Shown here in pieces: positions 7,701-13,332 of a stretch of DNA of 13,332 nucleotides. The stretch is taken from positions 1-13,332 of the forward strand of contig JAYWVB010000110.1 of the NCBI GenBank assembly GCA_039881045.1, read 5' to 3'. The notes beneath the pieces are model-generated. The model was given only the letters and a program-made list of their open reading frames with translations. It searched no databases and was not told where the DNA came from. The DNA comes from Chaetomium olivaceum (Eukaryota > Ascomycota > Sordariomycetes > Sordariales > Chaetomiaceae). How positions within the stretch are numbered: the first letter of the stretch is position 1; each line of letters opens with the position of its first letter. Position numbers and translations under genes: made by a program.

Positions 7701-9617
7701 CGGCTGCGGCCTGCAGGGCAGACTTAAGATTCGCAGCCTTGGATTGGAGAAACGCGGCGAACTCCGAACAGGCATCTCCGGCCACTTTCTGGTTGCGGAG
7801 GTGAGCTGGGTGAAAGCGTAGAAATTCAACCGCCTTGAGGCCCGTAAAGGGGCTCTGCCGGGGGGTCAACTCGCTGAGGCTGAAAGAATACCACTGTCAG
7901 CGAAGATTCAAAGAATGCAATCCCGTCAGGAACGTAACATACCTCCTTGCCCAAGCGATCTTTTAGCCCTTTTTTGAACCAATCGACTGGGATTTCTAGG
8001 CCGAAGCATTAGCAGATACACACAACCCATGCTAGTAGTACATCACTTACCGGTCTTCCCCCGCTTCATCTCAATGTCAAGACGGATATCAGCCCGCTGA
8101 CGGTCCAAGTCATCCGTCGCCTTTTGATATGTGTTGGCGTGGTTTCCGAGACTCTCTGCTGGGGTCCAGGCCCGCCACATCTTGGTGAACAGCGGATCTT
8201 TACCGCCCTTTGTCGAGAGAGTCACATATCGCTTCGTTGGCGTACCCTTTTGGAGCTTCACGGGCGCGGAGTCGACCACAAGATTTGGCACACCCACCCA
8301 TCTCGCACCTGGCCGACCTCGAGCTGCAGCGAGAAGGCTGGCATCTTGGTGCTTGATGCTACATACGGGACTGGGCACATTTTGGACCTGATCCTGGAAC
8401 GACGGAGGAGAGGGGTTGGCAGTTGGCGGTGCGGACACCTTGACTTTCTTCGCAACAACTGGTCCAACCTGCGTTTCTCCGGTGGCGCCACGCTTCACAC
8501 CTGCGACAGAATTGCCCTCGGGTACCTGTGGTTGTGGTTGCTGGGCCGGCCGAGGTTGGCTGGGTGGTTGTTGTGGGAAAACATGCTGCCCAGGAGCGCC
8601 GCTCTGGACTGAAGGGTGCAGAGTGGGCCGTTGGACCGGTTGCTGAGCGGGTTTTTGAATCGGTTGCTGAATTACCTGGTGCTGAACTCCTTGCTGCTGG
8701 ACTGGCTGCTGAATCGATTGTTGCTGAACTGATTGTTGCTGAACTGATTGCTGAATGGGTCTCTGAGCTGGTTGTTGAGCTGGCTGCTGTTGAGGCATTC
8801 CCTGCTGGGGGATTTGTTGGTGGAGCTGTTGAGGCAGCTGCTGGGGTGTGGCGTTGCGTGTAGGAGGTTGTGCAGGGATAGGCTGTTGCGATTGTCCGTT
8901 CAACGACGCCGCAAACTGTGGGTGAACTTGTCGGGAATTCACAGGGGTTTGCTGCCGCGCCTCCGTTTGATATCCCGACACCGCTGGCGCGCTCACACCT
9001 TGGCCAGAAAGAAGGGGGAGGGTGAGCTATTAGAAACCGGGGCAGATATGTTGGATGACTGGACAGCACTAAGAGGGTTCTCGAACTGGGGCCCAGATCC
9101 ATACCCTGTAGGCACTTGTTCTTGCCACTGAGGAAGTGGGGCTTGGTGGTAGCTGTTCGGCGCCGGGCCTGGTGGGCTAGTCACTCCACGGTTAAAGTTG
9201 TGGTGAGGATTCACCTGCTGGTTGGCATTGCCGTGGAGCTGAGACGGGAATTCATCTTTGCTGGATATCGAGGGCGAAGCGGCTGTCGACTGTCTGATTG
9301 GCATCGGCTGGGTGACGCTGCTCTCCGAAGTAGGCTTGCGGCAGCGAGTTGTCTTGAGCAAATGGCGCAGCCGTGGTTGAGGATGGTCCGACCAGACATC
9401 ACCTTGGCCATAGTAGTCAAAGGGACGATACAAGCCACCTTGATTGTCAGCGCCGGACAACTGGGGATTTATAGCGCCGCCGTCGAGGAAGTCCGGGTTC
9501 GGGTAGCTGCTCTCAGCACCAGTCCCTTGATCGAACGCGCTGAACTGGTGATCCCACGCTTCGCGGGAAAGCTACTCGGTCCCAGGCACCAATGCCATGA
9601 CCATGGCTTTGATCCAT
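4758..9617 (-). CDS. PNUTS/Ppn1-like PP1 regulatory protein: Q-rich N-terminus, TFIIS-N/LW-like region, RVxF motif, C-terminal CCCH zinc finger (frame breaks)
   Basis: Exons: 9617-8051, 7995-7943 and 7893-4758; introns 8050-7996 (GTAAGT...CTAG) and 7942-7894 (GTATGT...ACAG). The product is about 1,585 residues: a disordered G/P/Q-rich N-terminus; an NLS-like segment ending AKKVKV; then VDWFKKGLKDRLGKEW and FTGLKAVEFLRFHP leading into a helical TFIIS-N/LW-like region (about 560-700); a K/P/A-rich linker; RRRSLRVAFKSG, an RVxF PP1-docking motif (RVAF, 6544-6555); RGG/RD-rich sequence; and CAFWAKGQCAKGDKCTFRHD, a C-x7-C-x5-C-x3-H finger ending at the stop. TFIIS-N, RVxF and CCCH together define PNUTS, which recruits PP1 to RNA polymerase II termination complexes (Ppn1 in fission yeast). 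Two clear frame breaks, near 5840-5842 and 5756-5761, each need one extra C; otherwise the 3' part looks like a separate gene starting at 5765. The N-terminal frame is unsettled near 9565, 9390, 9255 and 8998. The length exceeds animal PNUTS, so orthology is inferred. Confidence 0.68.
5501..5526 (-). repeat. CAG/CTG trinucleotide tract encoding eight Gln
   Basis: The plus strand reads mostly CTG with one TTG; on the coding strand it encodes Q8 in the Q/A-rich segment before the RGG and zinc-finger part of the PNUTS-like protein. It is a likely length-variable microsatellite. Confidence 0.85.
8634..8780 (-). repeat. Imperfect 15-nt minisatellite encoding QQxVQ-type repeats
   Basis: Two perfect 15-mers lie side by side at 8716-8730 and 8731-8745, flanked by degenerate copies. 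They encode a chain of five-residue units such as QQSVQ, QQSIQ and QQPVQ in the disordered N-terminus of the PNUTS-like protein. The unit length is a multiple of three, so copy-number change keeps the frame. Confidence 0.8.
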
Positions 9618-9659
9618 GGCTCAGCACCAGAGAGTGTGAAAAGGGGGTTCAGCTTGGAT

Positions 9660-9709
9660 CTGAAGACAGTCAATACTGGGTAGCAGCATTCACTCGGTTC
9701 AATACATAC
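9660..9709 (-). other. Probable 5' UTR intron of the PNUTS-like gene
   Basis: Donor GTATGT at 9709, branch-like TTGAC and acceptor TTCAG ending at 9660 make a 50-nt intron 42 nt upstream of the start codon at 9617. No protein homology supports it because it is noncoding; confidence rests on the splice signals alone. Confidence 0.55.
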
Positions 9710-11945
9710 TTGAAGCTTAGCGTGTGCAAGAAACGAGTTGTTCCGATAATAAGACTGGGTGATCGGTTAAAATCGGAATTTGTAATTAACCGAAAGAGTT
9801 TTCTGGCGCTTGGGCCACAGGTTGTGGGATTTCGGAAGTGGGGTGGGGCAAGATGCCAAATTCGGCTAGTGCAGCAGCTGATCAAAGGTCAGCCAAGAAA
9901 AATTCCATCAAATCGCCGACACCAGCGCAACGCAGATGCAAGCAGCAAGACAGCCATTTCCAGACAGCGATCCAACCAAGGAGAGCAACCAGCAGCAGGA
10001 CAGACAGCAGGCGGCGTGATATGAGCGAGCGGCAACATGACCCTAACACGGCCTAGGAGCGAAATTTGTCGATTGAAGATTCGCGGTTGAGCTTTTTTTT
10101 TCCTGTCCGGACTTTGATTGAAGCTGAACTCGTTCGGGAAAAGGGTTGCTGAGCGTAAAACGAGCAGCGTGGTCGTTATGGCGCCATGGTCCTGACCCAG
10201 TTGTGGTGGGTGGTCCGAAGCTTGAGATGCGATCTGCGTCCGCCTGCCAAGACCCATCATGACTGAGCAGAGAACCCTGGAGTTGGGTGGGAGATGCATT
10301 TCAATAACACCCCCGACGCTTTGTTGCGCTGCTCCTCAATTCCGTTGCCAGTTTCAATCAATTCCGACAATATTGAGGCCATTTCGAAAATTGGATGATG
10401 GTCCTTTGGGCGGTTGCTGGTGGTCGTTCTGTCTGTGAAAGGCCCCTGAGGTTGCCAGGAACCGCCATCCATTGGAAGCCTGTTCAGGGACTTGGTGTCG
10501 CGCAATCGCCCCGCAGCTCCCGCCCATCAAGTTGCCTGCGGCACTGCCCTGGGCTGCAGTCCAGGCCACGCCCGACGCCTGCAACCCGGGATTGTGTCTT
10601 TTTTGGAACAATTAACCATCTCAAGGATGAGGTTGATTTCGATGGGCGGGTGACTGCCGTGGCATTTGGGTATTATTGCCAGTGGCTGCAAATGGAGGTG
10701 GCCCCCATCCCCCATTTGGAGTTGTGGTGGCCGTCCCGGCCGTTTCAGGCTGCTCTCACTTGGCTGTCTGTCTGTCTGCTGGCTGTGGTGCTCTCCCCAA
10801 GCTGGCTGGCTGCACTTCTCTCCTCGTGACAGGATCTCAAGTGTTACGTGCAGCTGATGGCGACTTTGCCCGGCTGGACAACCCCCCAGCCATTTTCCGC
10901 TGCCGGACTCCCAGCCCTTCGGCACGCAGATAAATGCTGCGGCTTCCAGGTTGTTCGACCGGACACGCATTTTATAGGAGGATAAGAACACACAAGATGC
11001 TGTCAGGAATTTTAGATGGGGACGGATGTTTTCATGCATACCCTTTGATTGTGCCCGCGTTGGCCACACAGTCTCGTTCGCTTCGTGTTGCGACGCCACG
11101 TCAGGGCCAGCGCCCCTCGAAGGCGACGACAAGGTGCTCACGGATTCCTTACAACATTTCCCGTGTATATCTAGACACGAGTTTGGATGGGTAAATTGAC
11201 CAGAACAGGGAGGCGCGGTGCGCAGAGAAGGATTAGGCTGAGCGAGACCTGGGCAAGTCAAACTGTGTCCAGCGCCCGTCGCGGGTCAAAACCGCCTATA
11301 CACTGGCTCAAATGACGAGCAATCAAGGGGAAATCTGCCGCTGAGGATGTTAAGACCCAGCGCTGCGGTCTGGGTGATGATTCGGAAAGGGCGCGTTGAG
11401 GAAAGGGTTGGGAAACAGTGCCACCAGAGGTCTGTTTGTTGAAGGAAAAAGTTGGCGCCTGGCCAGCTGCGGCAGTTCATTAAAGGGCTGGCTGGCTGAT
11501 GGCTGCTAGTTAGGGGGGCTTGGGCGTGGTCCGTGCAGGTGGCGAAGGCGATTGTCACCTGTCAGTGGCACCTCACTTTGGTCTCAAACACTCGGCGCTA
11601 AGCCTTAAACAGAGCAATGGGAGACAAGGTCGCAGGTACGTACCACGATGGACACCTTGCGTCCGTCGAATTCATGTGGGGGAGCTTTGGCCGAACTCTC
11701 AAGACGAGACGGAAACTTCTACACAGTAGCAACGAAGGGTGCTCATTATCCCTTTTCCGCCCAGAGAGTGACAACACATCATATTTACACTCTCCGTCTA
11801 CTTCCCAAATAGTCGAGAAACCAATGCCCAGCGACCGCGTCTGAGCCGCAACCGCACCGTCCAAGCTTGCGTGTCCGAGGACTGCCAACAACAGCTCCCG
11901 AGAGCAGACCACTCAAACGATTGTTATTGCTGTTGAAGGCCAACC
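9710..11945. promoter_or_regulatory. Long divergent upstream region between the PNUTS-like gene and SLY1
   Basis: About 2.2 kb without a supportable gene. Open frames of up to 244 codons (minus, 10527-11261) have no domains and read as chance GC-rich frames. The region should hold both promoters and leaders. Visible features are a T9 tract near 10093-10102, short CTGT/CTGG repeats (10764-10780, 10802-10813, 11486-11498), and on the minus strand a CT-rich stretch near 10000 compatible with a fungal transcription start. A short upstream frame of 22 codons (9957-9889) would be a uORF if the PNUTS-like mRNA starts upstream of it. No tRNA or other ncRNA was recognised. Confidence 0.5.
10764..10813 (+). 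repeat. CTGT and CTGG tetranucleotide repeats
   Basis: CTGTCTGTCTGTCTG at 10764-10778 and CTGGCTGGCTG from 10802 form a short degenerate tetranucleotide tract in intergenic DNA. A related GGCTGGCTGGCTG lies at 11486-11498. Simple sequence; no function seen. Confidence 0.75.
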
Positions 11946-13332
11946 ATGGCGGCGCGGGGGAATTCTCTGCGCGACAAGCAGATTGGTATGTGCCGCTAAC
12001 CATCGCTTTGGACATCGCCCCATTTGCCCTTCCACTAACAAGACCTGTCTCTGCAGTTTCGATCAAGAAGATCCTCAACCTGAACGACCCCGTCGAACCA
12101 AGCGAGAACGACGACATTGCTTCGAATGGCTTATCTGCGCCCTCTGCACCCATATCGAAAGACGGAACTCCCGTCTGGAAGCTTCTTGTGTTTGACGTGA
12201 GCAACCCTGCTAGAACTGGTGGGGCTCCGTTGCGGACTTCAACCACGCAGTCCAAATCTAGGAAACAAAGCATCCACTGTCAAGAGCGAGGGCTGACTTG
12301 GTGCCGGACAGGATCTTGGTCGCGATGTGATTAGCCCGGTGCTCCAGGTGTCAGACCTCAGGGCGATGGGTGTGACGATGCACATGTGAGCTCACTACCC
12401 TCACTCCTTTGGGAAGGGTATGTTGCACCCTCAAAGGCACATTGGCTCCCAGAGAGCCGCCATTCCCGATGTCCCAGCGATATACCTGGTCGAGCCGACT
12501 CCTGCAAACCTACAAGCCATCACGAACGACCTCCAGAAGGGGCTTTATAGCGCAGCCCATATCAACTTCCTCTCCTCGATACCCCGCCCTACTAGAAGAT
12601 TTTGCGGCGCAAACAGCCGCCGCAGGAACCTCGAACAGATTGCACAAGTTTACGACCAATACCTCAACTTCATCGTCACCGAGCCGGACCTTTTTAGTCT
12701 CGGGATGCAGAAGGAGCATACCTACTGGGCATTGAACAGTGCAAAAACGAAAGACGAGGAGCTGGACCGTGTCGTAGACAAGATCGATCAGCGTCTGTTT
12801 AGCGTCGTGGTGACATCCGGTATGTTCTTACTCCCCACTACATAGGCATTTGATCGAGGCTAACGGCATGGTAGGAGTGATACCCATTGTATGTTTGTCC
12901 ATTGCCCCGGGCGATACCCCCCCTCGGCATGCTACCACCATATGATGAATGCTAAAACTGACGTCTGCTAGATTCGCTGCCCGAGAGGTGCCGCGGCCGA
13001 GATGATTGCAACCAAACTCGACCGAAAGCTTCGCGACCATGTCCTCAACTCGAAGGACAACCTCTTCTCTTCACAGGCACGGTCCGCCCCTTCGCCGCCG
13101 GAACCCCCACATCAAGACCTGTACTCGTAATTCTTGACCGCAACGTTGATCTGATACCCATGCTTTCTCATTCCTGGACATACCGAGCCTTTGTTTTGAC
13201 ACATCTTCAAGGTGAGGTCCCCCTCTAGGATATGCAATCGTAGTTATAACCACCTCGGCCACAGTCGGAGTTGACCGTATCACAATCGAGACCCCTATCG
13301 ATTCCAGCAACCCAGCAAAAGGAACTTCGAAA
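11946..13332 (+). CDS. sly1: Sly1, Sec1/Munc18-family ER-Golgi SNARE regulator (3' part outside window; three or more frame breaks)
   Basis: Sly1 is a cytosolic SM protein that binds the ER-Golgi syntaxin (Sed5) and promotes SNARE assembly. Exons: 11946-11985, 12057-12196, 12312-12385, 12437-12819, 12875-12888, 12972-13211, 13265 onward. Domain 1 hallmarks appear in order: SIKKILNL, VWKLLVFDDLGRDVISPVL, IPDVPAIYLVEPT, YSAAHINFLSSIPR, QVYDQYLNFIVTEPDLFSL, SGVIPIIRCPRG, KLDRKLRDHVLNSKDNLFSS, then VLVILDRNVDLIPMLSHSW and RITIETPID at the edge. The ATG at 11946 begins MAARGNSLRDKQI, a short first exon as expected. Frame breaks: about 12586-12589 (C-run in IPRPLLED; two bases missing), 12630-12634 (one base, in GTSEQIA) and 13098-13101 (one C, CCGG). 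The stretch after SHSWTY is poorly conserved (13185-13211), so another compensated pair is possible there. Family assignment is near certain. Confidence 0.95.
12875..12888 (+). other. 14-nt microexon 5 of SLY1
   Basis: Bounded by an intron (12820-12874) with a GCTAAC branch site and GTAG acceptor, and by a GTATGT donor followed by an intron (12889-12971) with an ACTGAC branch site. It encodes Gly(part)-Val-Ile-Pro-Ile of the conserved SGVIPIIRCP motif, with both joins in phase. Confidence 0.88.

Noticed and set aside
7870..7893. Frame break at the start of the third PNUTS-like exon
   Set aside because: Using the acceptor ACAG at 7894 instead of TTCAG a few bases later gives GKEWYSFSLSELTPRQ in frame, so no break is needed.
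10527..11261. 244-codon open frame on the minus strand in the intergenic region
   Set aside because: Composition is irregular (many Cys, Pro, His, Gly), there is no motif or splice structure, and it overlaps simple CTGG repeats; a chance GC-rich frame.

Overview
This window is about 13.3 kb of nuclear DNA from a filamentous ascomycete, most likely a Sordariomycete. The genes carry many short introns (49-175 nt) with fungal GTRNGT donors, CTRAC branch points 6-30 nt before the acceptor, and YAG acceptors. Coding DNA is GC-rich, intergenic DNA is more mixed, and all four genes are conserved eukaryotic housekeeping genes. No mobile element, rRNA, tRNA, CRISPR array or prokaryotic operon is visible.

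Layout. (1) 1-1347, minus: histone H3 chaperone of the NASP/Sim3/Hif1 family, cut by the left window edge. (2) 1348-2281: divergent promoter region. (3) 2282-3924, plus: phosphopantothenoylcysteine decarboxylase (PPCDC/Hal3 family), in 12 exons, several of them microexons and one only 3 nt. (4) 3925-4757: 3' region between two convergent genes. (5) 4758-9617, minus: a very long, Q-rich nuclear protein with a TFIIS-N/LW-like helical region, an RVxF PP1-docking motif and a C-terminal CCCH zinc finger, best explained as a fungal PNUTS/Ppn1-like PP1 regulatory subunit. (6) 9618-11945: long divergent upstream region with a probable 5' UTR intron. (7) 11946-13332, plus: Sly1, the Sec1/Munc18-family regulator of ER-Golgi SNAREs, cut by the right edge.

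The genes do not form one pathway: histone supply, coenzyme A synthesis, transcription termination/PP1 control and vesicle fusion. The two most notable observations are the exon structure of the PPCDC gene (a 3-nt exon, two 11-nt exons, a GC-AG intron) and a recurrent reading-frame break in all four genes. Nine breaks are well supported because conserved protein sequence continues in another frame directly after each one. Seven of them are explained by loss of one C from a C-run just before G. Hitting several conserved, probably essential genes with the same kind of lesion suggests assembly or base-calling error rather than pseudogenes, but reads are needed to decide. I saw no convincing new biological system; the microexon cluster is the best candidate for real novelty.
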